The notes beneath the pieces are model-generated. The model saw nothing but the letters and a program-made list of their open reading frames with translations. It did not search any database and had not been told where the DNA came from. From Bordetella parapertussis (GTDB taxonomy: Bacteria; Pseudomonadota; Gammaproteobacteria; Burkholderiales; Burkholderiaceae_C): DNA of 26,774 bases. Below are positions 1 through 9,056 of the stretch, piece after piece (position 1 is the first letter of the stretch; each line of letters begins with the position of its first letter). The translations under genes and the position numbers were made by a program. Location of the stretch: positions 1 to 26,774 of the forward strand of contig CAMDJS010000020.1 in the NCBI GenBank assembly GCA_945900685.1, read 5' to 3'.

Positions 1-134
1 GTTTCAAGATGAGATCTGCCGGGGCCTTGAGCCCCCTAAAGAGTCGTTCAAGACCAGGACGTTGATAGGTCAGGTGTGGAAGCGCAGTAATGCGTTAAGC
101 TAACTGATACTAATTGCTCGTGCGGCTTGACCCT
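1..134 (+). rRNA. rrl: 23S ribosomal RNA, 3' end (partial)
   Basis: The first 134 bases match the conserved 3' end of bacterial 23S rRNA. Landmarks are the helix region around GACGTTGATAGGTCAGGTGT at about 58-77, the segment TAAGCTAACTGATACTAAT at about 96-114, and the closing CGGCTTGACCCT at about 123-134. The rest of the gene lies upstream of the window. The exact mature 3' end is placed by analogy with the Escherichia coli end and could be off by a few bases. It is followed by a short spacer and 5S rRNA on the same strand, the usual bacterial order. Confidence 0.95.
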
Positions 135-247
135 ATAACTTTGATTCAGTAATGATCAAGGTTGTTATGCCAAGTGACGCATTCAAAATACAGCTGATTC
201 GCTCTATAAATTCCTTGTCCTGACTTTGTCAGGACGAGAACAAGTTA
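135..247 (+). other. 23S-5S rRNA internal spacer with a strong hairpin
   Basis: This is the 113-base spacer between 23S and 5S rRNA. It contains no tRNA. Bases 217-224 (GTCCTGAC) and 228-235 (GTCAGGAC) are perfect reverse complements separated by only TTT, which gives an 8-bp hairpin just before the 5S gene. In rrn operons such spacer stems usually take part in precursor processing. Whether this one is an RNase target is inference. Confidence 0.7.
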
Positions 248-362
248 TGCCTGATGACCATAGCGACGTGGTACCACTCCTTCCCATCCCGAACAGGACA
301 GTGAAACGCGTCAGCGCCGATGATAGTGCGGATCCCCGTGTGAAAGTAGGACATTGTCAGGC
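248..362 (+). rRNA. rrf: 5S ribosomal RNA
   Basis: This is a complete 5S rRNA gene of about 115 bases. The 5' segment TGCCTGATGACC pairs through GCCTGA with TCAGGC at the 3' end to form helix I. The conserved loop text CCATCCCGAACAGGACAGTG lies near 283-302, and GATAGTGCGGATCCCCGTGTG near 322-342 is also typical. It is transcribed with the upstream 23S gene and followed at once by an intrinsic terminator. The ends are set by the helix I pairing and may shift by one or two bases. Confidence 0.96.
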
Positions 363-372
363 TATTACAGCC

Positions 373-1329
373 TCAGAAAGCCCGACTCCATTGAGTCGGG
401 CTTTTTGTTTTTGAGCTTTGCAATTGAGAGTTGTAAACTATGTGATTGGAAAATGACAAAGCTTTTCTTTGAATAAGTTCATTGATAACACTCTCGATCC
501 AAGATTTCAAAGAACCACCGAAGTAGTTAGAGTGCAGCATAGACAGTAATCTAGATTCAAGAGCCCAGTTAATAAGAAATGTGAAATCGCATTGCTGTAG
601 TTCCATGACTTTAAATTTAACCATGACTTTTGCTGCATATGCTGCATGAAGCTTGGGATTGACGGTGAACTGATCTAATCGACGCCTTGAAATACCAAGC
701 GCTTTATCCACATCGGTAAACATCGAACCGTGACCGGGAATAACGATGGAGGGATTTAATTTTTCAATCAAATCAAAAGTTGCTGCCACATTTTGAAATC
801 CGATACCACCAATAAACTCTGGAAAAACAACTGAAAATCCATTTTCCCAAAGCGCATCCGCAGAAATCAGCACCTTATGATCAGGTTGAAAATAGATGAA
901 AGAATCATTGTCATGGCCTGGGGAAGAATAAACCAGCCAATCTAGACCACAAAGCTGAAAGCAATCACCATGTTGTATGCCAACAGTGGGGCGAAACCGA
1001 TCACATGATTGACCTGTCAATGCGTAAGTCAGTGAAGAATCATCCCAATTTAAGACAGAATCAAATTGAGAATGAGGTATCCAGCATTTCAATTCTGGGA
1101 AAAATGATTGAAGGAGAGCATTTCCTCCGCAATGGTCGCTGTGCAAATGCGTATTGATCACCACATCCAATTGTTGGGTGCCCAATTGATGTCGAACCAA
1201 TTGCAAAAGTTGTGCGGAATGGGTCACATAACCTGAATCAAACAAAAAAGATGAATTTTTATCATAAATGAGCAGGCTATTTGAGGAAAGCCAATCTCGT
1301 TGAAGAAAAATAAACCCGGAAGGCAGCAT
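373..1329 (-). CDS. MBL-fold metallo-hydrolase
   Basis: This encodes about 318 residues of the metallo-beta-lactamase fold, a family of di-metal hydrolases. The metal-binding signature THLHSDHCGGN lies at about residues 60-70 (HxHxDH, H61/H63/D65/H66). A further SPGHD motif sits near 136-140, and SADALW and IPGHGS follow later, as in glyoxalase II-like members. There is no signal peptide, so a cytoplasmic enzyme is likely; the substrate cannot be read from sequence. I chose the ATG at 1329. A TTG at 1341 would add four residues but is less typical, and a plausible minus-strand promoter fits the ATG better. The gene converges on the rRNA operon, and its last dozen codons are formed by the rrn terminator. 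It is divergent from the corC-like gene. Confidence 0.85.
   Translation of the reverse strand: MLPSGFIFLQRDWLSSNSLLIYDKNSSFLFDSGYVTHSAQLLQLVRHQLGTQQLDVVINTHLHSDHCGGNALLQSFFPELKCWIPHSQFDSVLNWDDSSLTYALTGQSCDRFRPTVGIQHGDCFQLCGLDWLVYSSPGHDNDSFIYFQPDHKVLISADALWENGFSVVFPEFIGGIGFQNVAATFDLIEKLNPSIVIPGHGSMFTDVDKALGISRRRLDQFTVNPKLHAAYAAKVMVKFKVMELQQCDFTFLINWALESRLLSMLHSNYFGGSLKSWIESVINELIQRKALSFSNHIVYNSQLQSSKTKSPTQWSRAF
377..412 (+). terminator. Intrinsic terminator of the rRNA operon
   Basis: A perfect 12-bp inverted repeat (377-388 with 393-404, arms AAAGCCCGACTC and GAGTCGGGCTTT, loop CATT) is followed by a T-rich run, TTTTTGTTTTT, at 402-412. This is a textbook rho-independent terminator for plus-strand rrn transcription. 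It lies inside the last codons of the convergent MBL-fold gene. On the minus strand the stem is followed by TCTGAGG rather than a T run, so it probably works in one direction only. Confidence 0.93.
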
Positions 1330-1345
1330 GTGAGTAGTCAAAAAA

Positions 1346-1373
1346 ACAATAAACTGTTATCAATGAGTGTAAA
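1346..1373 (-). promoter_or_regulatory. Candidate promoter for the first MBL-fold gene
   Basis: Read on the minus strand, TTTACA (1373-1368) resembles a -35 box (5 of 6) and TATTGT (1351-1346) a -10 box (4 of 6), with a 16-base spacer. Transcription would start near 1339, just before the ATG at 1329. The divergent corC-like gene must share this short intergenic region, but I see no equally good plus-strand pair. This is a pattern match only. Confidence 0.35.
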
Positions 1374-1385
1374 TAAACTTCGATT

Positions 1386-2243
1386 GTGAACGAAATACAA
1401 AATTCAATGACAACTAACATTCATAAAGCCAACTTCCTGAGAAAATTTTTTGATAAGTGGATATCACCTGTCAATCACAAAGAACAATTAATAGGTATTG
1501 TTCAGCTGGCTGGGAGAAAGGGTTTGATCGGACTTGAGAGTCAAATCATGCTCGAGGGAGTCATGAAAATCAGTCAGATGCACGTAGCTGAAATCATGAT
1601 TGCAGCGCCAAAGATGGATTTGATCAATATAGACATGCCCATAGAAGAAATGATGGAAAAAATCATTGATATTGGTCATTCACGCTATCCTGTATATGAG
1701 AATGACAAAGAAAATATCATCGGAATATTGATGAGCAAGGACTTGCTGAAATGGCAGCGCGCCCCAGAAATCAATTTAAAAATATTTCTCAGAACAGCTG
1801 TTTTTGTACCGGAAACCAAAAACCTTGTTGATTTATTAAGAGACTTTAAGAAAAACAGAAACCATATGGCTATGGTGGTGGATGAGTTCGGACGAATTTC
1901 AGGCCTAGTCACTTTTGAAGACGTGTTGGAAGAGATCGTCGGCGAAATTGAGGACGAATTTGACACGCAAGAAGATGTGGGCGAAATATACAGTTTGGTG
2001 GATAAGTCATACCGCATCGCAGGGCACACCTCCGTTGAAAAATTCAATCAGCATTTCGATGTTGAATTGCTATCCAATGAAGAAGAAGAACAATTTGAAA
2101 CCATCGGCGGTTTAATCGCCCATTTGATGGGGCACGTTCCGACCAAAGGCGAGCATTTCGACATCATGGGCTGGCGATTTGAAGTCATGCACTCCAAGAG
2201 CGGTGTAGTGAAATGGTACAGAGTCAAAAAAATTGGCAATTGA
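1386..2243 (+). CDS. CorC/HlyC-type CBS-domain transporter-associated protein
   Basis: This 285-residue protein has the layout of the CorC (YbeX) family. A short N-terminal helix region is followed by two CBS domains (about 65-185), with HSRYPVYENDKENIIGILMSKDLL in the first and the VVDEFGRISGLVTFEDVLEEIVGEI stretch in the second. A C-terminal CorC_HlyC domain (about 200-285) has YRIAGHTSVEKFN and the FETIGGLIAHLMGHVP region. There is no membrane segment. The family is linked to magnesium/cobalt efflux and, beside lnt, to envelope upkeep. The GTG at 1386 gives this length; an ATG at 1407 would shorten it by seven residues, and neither has a strong ribosome site. The end overlaps lnt by 11 bases, so the two are probably co-translated, as in many proteobacteria. 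Confidence 0.9.
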   Translation: MNEIQNSMTTNIHKANFLRKFFDKWISPVNHKEQLIGIVQLAGRKGLIGLESQIMLEGVMKISQMHVAEIMIAAPKMDLINIDMPIEEMMEKIIDIGHSRYPVYENDKENIIGILMSKDLLKWQRAPEINLKIFLRTAVFVPETKNLVDLLRDFKKNRNHMAMVVDEFGRISGLVTFEDVLEEIVGEIEDEFDTQEDVGEIYSLVDKSYRIAGHTSVEKFNQHFDVELLSNEEEEQFETIGGLIAHLMGHVPTKGEHFDIMGWRFEVMHSKSGVVKWYRVKKIGN

Positions 2244-3762
2244 TACAGCGGTCAAAAAAATATTGAATCAAAGCAGTTTCCAGATAGTTCTAGGGTCTGC
2301 GTTAATGGCGAGTGCTGCCAACGGCCTTTGGTTCGCACCTGTCAACGGATTGATGCAAATAGTAGGTATGTATTTGCTCTATTCAGTTCTATCTGCGCCC
2401 TATAAAAAGGGAAAAATATTTCACAGTTGGCTATTTTCAAGCCTTTGGCTCATAGGATCGGTCTGGTGGTTATACATTGCACTGCATGACTTCGGCGGAT
2501 TAAACACCATCATTACATTGATTGCGCTGTTTCTCTTGTGCGGAGGATTGGCGATTTATTACATGGGCGCATTGAGTGTGATGATTTACGCTCAAAAGCA
2601 GATTCCGAAAATCGGACGACCTTTGGTGTTTGCTGCTTGCTGGACGTTTGCAGAACTGGCCAGGGCGCAGTGGTGGACAGGTTTTCCTTGGGCTGCCATT
2701 GGGTATTCACAAGTTGACACGACGCTTTCATTGACTGCACCCTATATAGGTGTTTATGGCATTGGCTTTCTGTCACTCCTATTGAGCGCATATACATATG
2801 AGTATTTGAAAGAAAAAAAAGTAGGGGCGTTCGTTGTTTTAGGGATGTGTCTTTCATTACCTATGCTGTTAAAAAATAAAGAAGTGAGTCAAACAGAAAT
2901 CACATTGAATTTATTGCAGGGCAATATCAAACAAGATGAAAAATTCAATGTGGCAAAACAAGATGCATTGGAATGGTATTTGTCGGAAATTAAAAATAAC
3001 AAAGCTGATATCGCCGTGCTGCCGGAGACTGCCATCCCGTTCATCAAAGAAGATATGCCGTCTGAGTTTTGGGATCAATTGAAACTGATGACGCAAAGCA
3101 AAGCAGTCATCATTGGTATACCCACACGCGACAAAGACAAGGGGTATGGAAATTCGGCAATAGGGATAGGCTTTAAACAAGAACTGCAATATGACAAATA
3201 CCATTTGGTCCCATTTGGTGAATTTACACCTGACATATTGAGATGGTTTACCCAAATGATGTCTTTGGATTTCGGTGATTTCAACCGAGGGTCTATCGAC
3301 CAACCCGCCTTTCAATGGCGTGACCAAAAATTTGCAATCACCATTTGCTATGAAGATTTGTTTGGTGAAGATCTCGCAGTGAGATTCAATGATGTTGAAA
3401 ATGCACCGAGCCTGTTTGTGAATATCAGCAACATAGGATGGTTTGGGGATACATCAGTGGTCAATCAGCATATCGATATTGCACGAATGCGAAGCATGGA
3501 ATTCAAAAGACCGACGATCAGAGCAACCAATTCTGGCGGTACCGCGATTATTTCTTCTGACGGTGTAGTGCAGGCTCAACTAAAACCTTATACCAGGGGA
3601 CATTTGACAGGTAAATTGCCGACGTCAAGCAAAGAAATCACGGTGTTTGCCTATTGGGCAGGCAAATGGGGATTGATGCCGTTGTGGATATTGACTGGAG
3701 TGATCATGCTGGCCACTTTGCTGAACAATCGTTTCCGACACAAGGGTGAATCGGTAAAATGA
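2233..3762 (+). CDS. lnt: Apolipoprotein N-acyltransferase
   Basis: Lnt adds the third acyl chain to the N-terminal cysteine of lipoproteins in the inner membrane. The 509 residues fit the family length. The N-terminal half (about 15-205) holds several hydrophobic membrane segments, then a periplasmic nitrilase-like domain follows (about 220-470), and there is a last membrane segment near 480-500. The catalytic triad is visible: E265 in LPETAIPF, K322 in [12 protein letters not shown] and C372 in [11 protein letters not shown]. The start is a TTG at 2233 lying inside the corC-like gene; no ATG or GTG gives an intact first membrane segment. It stops 4 bases before glyQ, so it is part of one transcript with corC and the glycyl-tRNA synthetase genes. 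Confidence 0.95.
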   Translation: MAIDTAVKKILNQSSFQIVLGSALMASAANGLWFAPVNGLMQIVGMYLLYSVLSAPYKKGKIFHSWLFSSLWLIGSVWWLYIALHDFGGLNTIITLIALFLLCGGLAIYYMGALSVMIYAQKQIPKIGRPLVFAACWTFAELARAQWWTGFPWAAIGYSQVDTTLSLTAPYIGVYGIGFLSLLLSAYTYEYLKEKKVGAFVVLGMCLSLPMLLKNKEVSQTEITLNLLQGNIKQDEKFNVAKQDALEWYLSEIKNNKADIAVLPETAIPFIKEDMPSEFWDQLKLMTQSKAVIIGIPTRDKDKGYGNSAIGIGFKQELQYDKYHLVPFGEFTPDILRWFTQMMSLDFGDFNRGSIDQPAFQWRDQKFAITICYEDLFGEDLAVRFNDVENAPSLFVNISNIGWFGDTSVVNQHIDIARMRSMEFKRPTIRATNSGGTAIISSDGVVQAQLKPYTRGHLTGKLPTSSKEITVFAYWAGKWGLMPLWILTGVIMLATLLNNRFRHKGESVK

Positions 3763-3766
3763 AAAT

Positions 3767-4678
3767 ATGCTGACATTTCAACAAATCATTCTGCAATTAC
3801 AAAACTACTGGGATGCACAGGGCTGCGCATTACTCCAACCTTATGACATGGAAGTGGGGGCAGGAACTTCACACACAGCCACATTTTTAAGAGCCTTAGG
3901 ACCTGAGCCATGGAAAGCTGCATATGTTCAGCCTTCGAGACGACCCAAAGACGGCAGGTACGGAGAAAACCCTAACAGACTGCAACACTATTACCAGTTC
4001 CAAGTGGTGCTCAAACCCGCGCCATCCAACATATTAGATTTGTACTTGGGATCTTTGAAGACGCTCGGTTTTGATCTCACTAAAAATGACATCCGATTTG
4101 TGGAAGACGATTGGGAGAACCCGACATTAGGTGCATGGGGCTTGGGTTGGGAAGTTTGGCTCAATGGCATGGAAGTCACGCAATTCACCTATTTCCAGCA
4201 AGTCGGTGGCATCAACTGCAAACCCATCACAGGTGAAATCACTTACGGGCTTGAACGCTTGGCCATGTACTTGCAAGGTGTTGACAATGTCTACGATCTA
4301 AAATGGACAAATAATTTGTCTTATGGCGATGTGTATTTACAAAACGAAAAAGAACAATCTGCCTATAACTTTGAACACAGCGACGCAGATTTTTTATTCA
4401 CCGCCTTCAACGCACACGAAAAACAAGCGCAATACCTGATGTTGCAAGCATTGGCATTACCCGCCTACGAGCAGGTACTCAAGGCAGCCCATTCATTCAA
4501 TTTGTTGGATGCCAGAGGTGCAATCAGTGTGACCGAAAGAGCAGCCTACATTGGGCGAATACGCAATCTCGCCAGAAGTGTGGCGCAAAGTTACCTTGAG
4601 AGCAGAGAAAGATTGGGTTTTCCGATGGCGCCGTCTGCTTGGGTTCAAGATGCCAGCCTAGAAAAGGCCGCATCATGA
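3767..4678 (+). CDS. glyQ: Glycyl-tRNA synthetase alpha subunit
   Basis: This is the catalytic alpha subunit of the bacterial alpha2beta2 glycyl-tRNA synthetase, which charges tRNA-Gly with glycine in the cytoplasm. Its 303 residues match the Escherichia coli length as I recall it. Family landmarks are clear: [20 protein letters not shown] near the N-terminus, [16 protein letters not shown] near 56-71, the [13 protein letters not shown] stretch, and [14 protein letters not shown] in the central part, a class II motif 3 type segment. The ATG at 3767 follows the lnt stop by 4 bases. The end overlaps the glyS start through ATGA, which implies translational coupling and balanced subunit supply. 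Confidence 0.98.
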   Translation: MLTFQQIILQLQNYWDAQGCALLQPYDMEVGAGTSHTATFLRALGPEPWKAAYVQPSRRPKDGRYGENPNRLQHYYQFQVVLKPAPSNILDLYLGSLKTLGFDLTKNDIRFVEDDWENPTLGAWGLGWEVWLNGMEVTQFTYFQQVGGINCKPITGEITYGLERLAMYLQGVDNVYDLKWTNNLSYGDVYLQNEKEQSAYNFEHSDADFLFTAFNAHEKQAQYLMLQALALPAYEQVLKAAHSFNLLDARGAISVTERAAYIGRIRNLARSVAQSYLESRERLGFPMAPSAWVQDASLEKAAS

Positions 4679-6825
4679 ACATACAAAATTTGCTGGTTGA
4701 ATTGTTGGTGGAAGAATTACCGCCGAAATCATTGGACGCATTAGGAAAGGCATTTGCCAACGAGTTGGCAATCAGATTAAGAGAACAAGATTTAATTCCA
4801 TATGACTTGTTTGAAATTGGAAAAAATGTAAAGCCGTTTGCATCACCCCGCAGACTTGCCGTCTGGATCAAAGATGTGAGCGCGCAAGCAGCAGACAAAG
4901 TGTTGGAAAACAAACTCATGCCGGCCAGTGTGGGCTTGGATGCCGCAGGAAACGCGACACCGGCATTGCTTAAAAAATTGCAGGCCATGGGGGTGGATAC
5001 ATCTGAACCATCCGCTTTGGTGGCAAGTCTGAAAAAAAACCAGGAAGGTCATTTGGTGTATGCCTACTCCGCCAAGGGTGTGAGTTTGCAAGAAGGATTG
5101 CAAAAAGCTTTGGAACTGGCGTTAGCCAAATTGCCGATACCCAAGGTCATGCAGTACCAGCTACATGAAAACTGCGAACAACCTGGTTGGTCAACAGTGA
5201 GTTTCGTTCGTCCGGCGCATGGCCTGATTGCCTTGTTCGGCGACAAAATCATCCCTGTGAGTGTGCTGGGTTTGCTTGCCAGCAATCACACCTTGGGACA
5301 CCGGTTTGAGGCGAAAACATCGCCTGTGAATATACAAAATGCAGATTCCTATGAGCAGAATTTGCAGACTGACGGTGCGGTGATCGCCGATTTTGACAAA
5401 CGAAAATCACTTATTGCCAACCAGTTGATATCGGCAACGCAAACACTGAGCCAAAGCTATCAGTGTCATTTGGATCCGGGCTTATTGAATGAAGTGACAG
5501 CGCTGGTTGAAAGACCTAACGTCATCAGTTGCCAATTTGACGAACAGTTTTTGAAAGTGCCACAGGAATGTTTGATTTTGACAATGAAGACAAATCAAAA
5601 ATATTTCCCAGTGATGTCACAAGACGGAAAATTAACCAAGCATTTCTTGGTGGTGAGCAATATTTCTGCCTCGGATATGTCGGCTGTGATCAGTGGCAAT
5701 GAACGTGTGGTCAGGCCGCGGCTGTCAGACGCAAAATTCTTTTACGAACAAGACTGCAAGAAAACCCTCGAGTCTCGCATTCCCGGTTTGGAGCGTGTGG
5801 TCTATCACAATAAATTAGGCAACCAACTCGAAAGAATGCAAAGGGTAGTGCATGTGGCTCGGCAGTTGGCGACGCTTGTCGGGGATGAAAAACTGACTAC
5901 AGATGCAGCCATGTCAGCGCGTTTGGCCAAAGCTGATTTGCTGACAGACATGGTCGGCGAGTTCCCCGAATTGCAAGGCATCATGGGCGGCTACTACGCC
6001 AGAAACGATGGATTGAGCACGAACATATCGCAAGCCATTGAGGACCACTACAAGCCACGGTTTGCAGGCGACGACTTGCCGCGCCATATGACAGGCGCAG
6101 TGGTGGCCATTGCTGACAAGATGGAAACGCTGGTGGGCATGTTTGGCATTGGCAATTTACCGACCGGCGATAAAGATCCATTTGCTTTGCGCAGACATGC
6201 ATTGGGTGTGATTCGGATGTTGATTGACCAAAAAATGCAAATAGGCATTGGTCAGTTAGTGGCTATCGGTGTGAGCAGCTTTGACAAGCAAAGCATTGCC
6301 GCACTGGATCAATACAAGTTGGAGCAGTTTTTTTTAGAACGCGCATCCAATATGTTGGAGTCTGAAGGAAAGTCGCCCAGTCATGTGGCTGCAGTTCTTG
6401 AAACGGTGAAATTAAACCCGTGGTCTGACATCAGAGAAAGAATAGCTGCGGTAGAAAAATTCTCCTCTATGCCAGCCAGTGAAGCGCTGGCAGCGGCGAA
6501 CAAGCGTATCTCCAATATTTTGAAAAAAAACACGAACGTTATCAGCAAAGAAGTCAACACAAGCCTCTTGCTTGAACAGGCTGAAAAAGAGTTGTATGCA
6601 CAATTACTGAAAATCTCTGGTGATGCAGATGCGCTTTTTGCAAGCGGCGACTACACCGCCAATTTGTCAAGCCTGGCAGAACTGCGCGGATCTGTCGATG
6701 CGTTCTTCAACGACGTCATGGTGAATGCGCAAGATGCGAACATACGAAACAACCGCTTGACGTTGTTGACCAAGTTGCAAGTTCAAATGAACCAAGTGGC
6801 AGATATTTCCAAACTGGCTGCTTAA
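4675..6825 (+). CDS. glyS: Glycyl-tRNA synthetase beta subunit
   Basis: This is the beta subunit of the tetrameric glycyl-tRNA synthetase, which binds the tRNA. It has 716 residues, slightly longer than the roughly 690 of Escherichia coli. The N-terminus ([19 protein letters not shown]) is diagnostic. Further landmarks are [12 protein letters not shown], the RFVEAKT-like segment HRFEAKTSP near 212, [28 protein letters not shown] and the [20 protein letters not shown] region. The C-terminal part resembles a DALR-type anticodon-binding domain. An upstream in-frame ATG at 4639 lies inside glyQ and is rejected; the ATG at 4675 gives the ATGA overlap with glyQ and the conserved N-terminus. The stop is 7 bases before gmhB. 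Confidence 0.98.
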   Translation: MNIQNLLVELLVEELPPKSLDALGKAFANELAIRLREQDLIPYDLFEIGKNVKPFASPRRLAVWIKDVSAQAADKVLENKLMPASVGLDAAGNATPALLKKLQAMGVDTSEPSALVASLKKNQEGHLVYAYSAKGVSLQEGLQKALELALAKLPIPKVMQYQLHENCEQPGWSTVSFVRPAHGLIALFGDKIIPVSVLGLLASNHTLGHRFEAKTSPVNIQNADSYEQNLQTDGAVIADFDKRKSLIANQLISATQTLSQSYQCHLDPGLLNEVTALVERPNVISCQFDEQFLKVPQECLILTMKTNQKYFPVMSQDGKLTKHFLVVSNISASDMSAVISGNERVVRPRLSDAKFFYEQDCKKTLESRIPGLERVVYHNKLGNQLERMQRVVHVARQLATLVGDEKLTTDAAMSARLAKADLLTDMVGEFPELQGIMGGYYARNDGLSTNISQAIEDHYKPRFAGDDLPRHMTGAVVAIADKMETLVGMFGIGNLPTGDKDPFALRRHALGVIRMLIDQKMQIGIGQLVAIGVSSFDKQSIAALDQYKLEQFFLERASNMLESEGKSPSHVAAVLETVKLNPWSDIRERIAAVEKFSSMPASEALAAANKRISNILKKNTNVISKEVNTSLLLEQAEKELYAQLLKISGDADALFASGDYTANLSSLAELRGSVDAFFNDVMVNAQDANIRNNRLTLLTKLQVQMNQVADISKLAA

Positions 6826-6832
6826 GCTGCAT

Positions 6833-7423
6833 ATGAATACCAAATTAATTATTCTGGACCGGGACGGCACCATCAACCGGGACAGCGACGAGTACATCAA
6901 ATCTCCTGATGAGTGGCTCCCCTTGCCTGGAGCCATGGATGCCATTGCAAGAATGTACCAAGCCGGCTGGCATATCGTGATTGCCAGTAATCAGTCCGGG
7001 CTTGGGCGTGGACTGTTTGACCTGGCTACATTGAATTTGATGCACGACAAAATGAACAAAATGCTGGCGAATGCAGGCGGTCGTGTGGATGCTATTTTTT
7101 ATTGCCCGCATATTCCGCAAGACAATTGCAACTGCAGAAAACCACTGTCGGGATTGTTCGAACAAATCGGTGAGCGCATAGCGGTGCAACTCGATCAGGT
7201 TCATGCGGTGGGCGACTCTTTGCGGGACGCACAAGCCGCAGCCGCTGTCGGGTGCATGACGCACTTGGTTTGCACAGGTAAAAGTGAAGATTGGACGCAT
7301 TCATACCCACCTGACAATTTTCCAACTGACACCAAAGTTCACGTGAACCTAGCTGGTTTTGCTGATTGGCTGCTTAACCAAGCGCCTTTGGTTGACAGCG
7401 AACAGCTAATACAAAATTCATAA
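6833..7423 (+). CDS. gmhB: D-glycero-beta-D-manno-heptose 1,7-bisphosphate 7-phosphatase
   Basis: This HAD-superfamily phosphatase removes the 7-phosphate from heptose bisphosphate in the ADP-heptose pathway that feeds lipopolysaccharide inner-core synthesis. It has 196 residues, close to the usual length. Motif I is LDRDGTIN (D9 and D11), motif II SNQSG at 52-56, K103 lies in CRKP, and the acidic motif VGDSLRDA carries D128 and D132. A zinc knuckle typical of GmhB is visible: C91-P-H93 followed by C99-N-C101. It lies between glyS and plsC, with a one-base stop/start overlap (TAATG) to plsC. A histidinol-phosphate phosphatase role is a family alternative, but the zinc knuckle and envelope context favour GmhB. 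Confidence 0.92.
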   Translation: MNTKLIILDRDGTINRDSDEYIKSPDEWLPLPGAMDAIARMYQAGWHIVIASNQSGLGRGLFDLATLNLMHDKMNKMLANAGGRVDAIFYCPHIPQDNCNCRKPLSGLFEQIGERIAVQLDQVHAVGDSLRDAQAAAAVGCMTHLVCTGKSEDWTHSYPPDNFPTDTKVHVNLAGFADWLLNQAPLVDSEQLIQNS

Positions 7424-8175
7424 TGGCCGCCATCAAATCCGTTCTTCATATGCTTTGGATGTTGGTGACGGTGGTTCCAGTCGCCGTTGTTTTGTTGACT
7501 GCGGCTTTGCTTCAGTTCAATGGGCATGTCTTGTACAGATTGGCGGTTTTCTGGTTGTCATTGGCGGTGCATGGTGCCCGTTACATCACTGGCATTCGAT
7601 ATGTTGTGCAAGGCAGTGAAAACTTGCCCGCACTTGATCAGCCGTGTGTCTTGCTTGTGAAACACCAATCCACCTATGAAACATTTCTGATGCCCGTCAT
7701 CATGCCCAAGGACTTGGCGTATGTCTTTAAGCGAGAGTTGCTGTATGTGCCGTTTTTTGGCTGGGCCATCGGACAACTCGACATGATCCATATTGACCGC
7801 AAGCTGAAGTCGCAGGCATTTCAAAAAGTCGTGCAACAGGGCAAAGATTTATTGGACAAGGGCATTTGGGTGATTATGTTTCCTGAGGGCACACGCATTG
7901 AGCGAGGCCAGTCTGGAAACTACAAATCAGGGGGAACCCGATTGGCGATTGAGACCGGCGTTCCAGTCATTCCTATTGCGGTGAATTCAGCGGTTTGCTG
8001 GCCGCGAAAAGCGTTTATCAAACGGCCGGGCACGGTGACGGTTTCTATCGGTCAGGCCATACCAAGCCATGGCAGGCAGCCAGATGAATTGATGGCAGAT
8101 ATAGAGTCATGGATAGAAAACGAAATGCGTGTGCTTGACCCGGCGGCTTACCCCTTGACTCAGCCCAGCAAATGA
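7423..8175 (+). CDS. plsC: 1-acyl-sn-glycerol-3-phosphate acyltransferase (PlsC family)
   Basis: This membrane-bound acyltransferase turns lysophosphatidate into phosphatidate in phospholipid synthesis. The 250 residues fit the family. There is a long hydrophobic N-terminal segment (about 8-50). Motif I reads VKHQSTYET with H81 and E86, so the usual HX4D is HX4E; I recall the same KHQST[WY]ET form in betaproteobacterial relatives. Motif II region FKRELLYVPFFGW is followed by DMIHIDR, motif III is FPEGTR at 153-158, and motif IV is GVPVIPIAV. It starts one base inside the gmhB stop and overlaps the next gene by 4 bases, so it is translationally coupled on both sides. Confidence 0.93.
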   Translation: MAAIKSVLHMLWMLVTVVPVAVVLLTAALLQFNGHVLYRLAVFWLSLAVHGARYITGIRYVVQGSENLPALDQPCVLLVKHQSTYETFLMPVIMPKDLAYVFKRELLYVPFFGWAIGQLDMIHIDRKLKSQAFQKVVQQGKDLLDKGIWVIMFPEGTRIERGQSGNYKSGGTRLAIETGVPVIPIAVNSAVCWPRKAFIKRPGTVTVSIGQAIPSHGRQPDELMADIESWIENEMRVLDPAAYPLTQPSK

Positions 8176-9056
8176 AATCGTTCGTGCAACTGGCGCTTAA
8201 CTGGTTTGACTCACCGACACAGGCTGCATCCATGGGGCTCAACCCTCACGAGCCAGTCACCCCAAATGCATTGCAAACGGATACCGCATATTTTCAACAC
8301 AAGCGAGCGAACCGCCATATACGCTTAGGCATAGGCAGTGTGGATTACAAACTTAGCCGCAGTCGGCGAAAAACCATCGGTATGTCGGTCGGACCGGATG
8401 GCCTGGATGTGAGAGCACCTAGATGGGCCAGCATTTCTTCGATTGAATCTGTGTTGCTTGAAAAAGCCGACTGGGTATTGCGCAAATTACAGGAAATGGA
8501 TGAGCGGCATAAGCATATGCAGTCAACCATGATTGAATGGCGCGATGGCGCGCTGATCCCCTTTTTGGGCGAATCCATCAAACTCAAACTCGATGCCAGC
8601 CATTTGTTCAAAGATGCAGGGGGAAGGCTTGAGCAAGCCCTCAGCAGCGATGGTCTAGGGCAGGTGCGCACGCTTCAAATATCGGTTGCGCAAAATGCCA
8701 CCGAACCGCAAATACGAGACGCCGTTCAAGCTTGGTTAATGCAGCAAGCCAAACAACTGTTTATTCAGCAGCTTGACCATTTTGCACCGATCTTAGGCGT
8801 GCAATGGCGCAAGCTTTCGCTCAGCAACGCCAGTACCCGCTGGGGCAGCGCCACTTCAGATGGCAGCATTCGCTTGAATTGGCGACTGGTGCATTTCAAA
8901 ATGGATGTGATCGATTATGTGGTGGTGCATGAACTCAGCCATTTGCGCGTGATGGACCACAGCCCTATGTTTTGGGAAACCGTGCGACATGTGGTGCCGG
9001 ATTACGCCCAAAGGCGCGCGCAACTCAAGGAAGAAGCCTTGCCTCGCTGGGTTTGA
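8172..9056 (+). CDS. YgjP/DUF45-family zinc metallopeptidase
   Basis: This encodes 294 residues. The C-terminal zincin motif is clear: HELSH at 253-257 with the third ligand H263 in RVMDHSPMFW, the pattern of the YgjP/DUF45 family (SprT-like, M48 clan). The conserved upstream blocks LSRSRRKTIGMSV and LSNASTRWGSATSDGSIRLNWRL are also present. It is longer than the short YgjP of Escherichia coli, mostly through about 45 extra N-terminal residues with no obvious motif. No signal peptide or membrane segment is seen. The substrate is unknown. It overlaps plsC by 4 bases (ATGA) and is the last gene of the corC-to-ygjP operon. Its 3' end overlaps the convergent MBL gene by 32 bases. Confidence 0.88.
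   Translation: MKSFVQLALNWFDSPTQAASMGLNPHEPVTPNALQTDTAYFQHKRANRHIRLGIGSVDYKLSRSRRKTIGMSVGPDGLDVRAPRWASISSIESVLLEKADWVLRKLQEMDERHKHMQSTMIEWRDGALIPFLGESIKLKLDASHLFKDAGGRLEQALSSDGLGQVRTLQISVAQNATEPQIRDAVQAWLMQQAKQLFIQQLDHFAPILGVQWRKLSLSNASTRWGSATSDGSIRLNWRLVHFKMDVIDYVVVHELSHLRVMDHSPMFWETVRHVVPDYAQRRAQLKEEALPRWV

Noticed and set aside
226..414. Small plus-strand frame of 62 codons over the 5S rRNA gene
   Set aside because: It lies fully over 5S rRNA and the terminator; the sequence is explained by the RNA gene.
2813..2820. Run of eight A residues in lnt (similar runs in glyS) as a possible phase-variation or slippage site
   Set aside because: The frames are intact, the genes are essential, and such runs are expected in this AT-rich, lysine-rich stretch.
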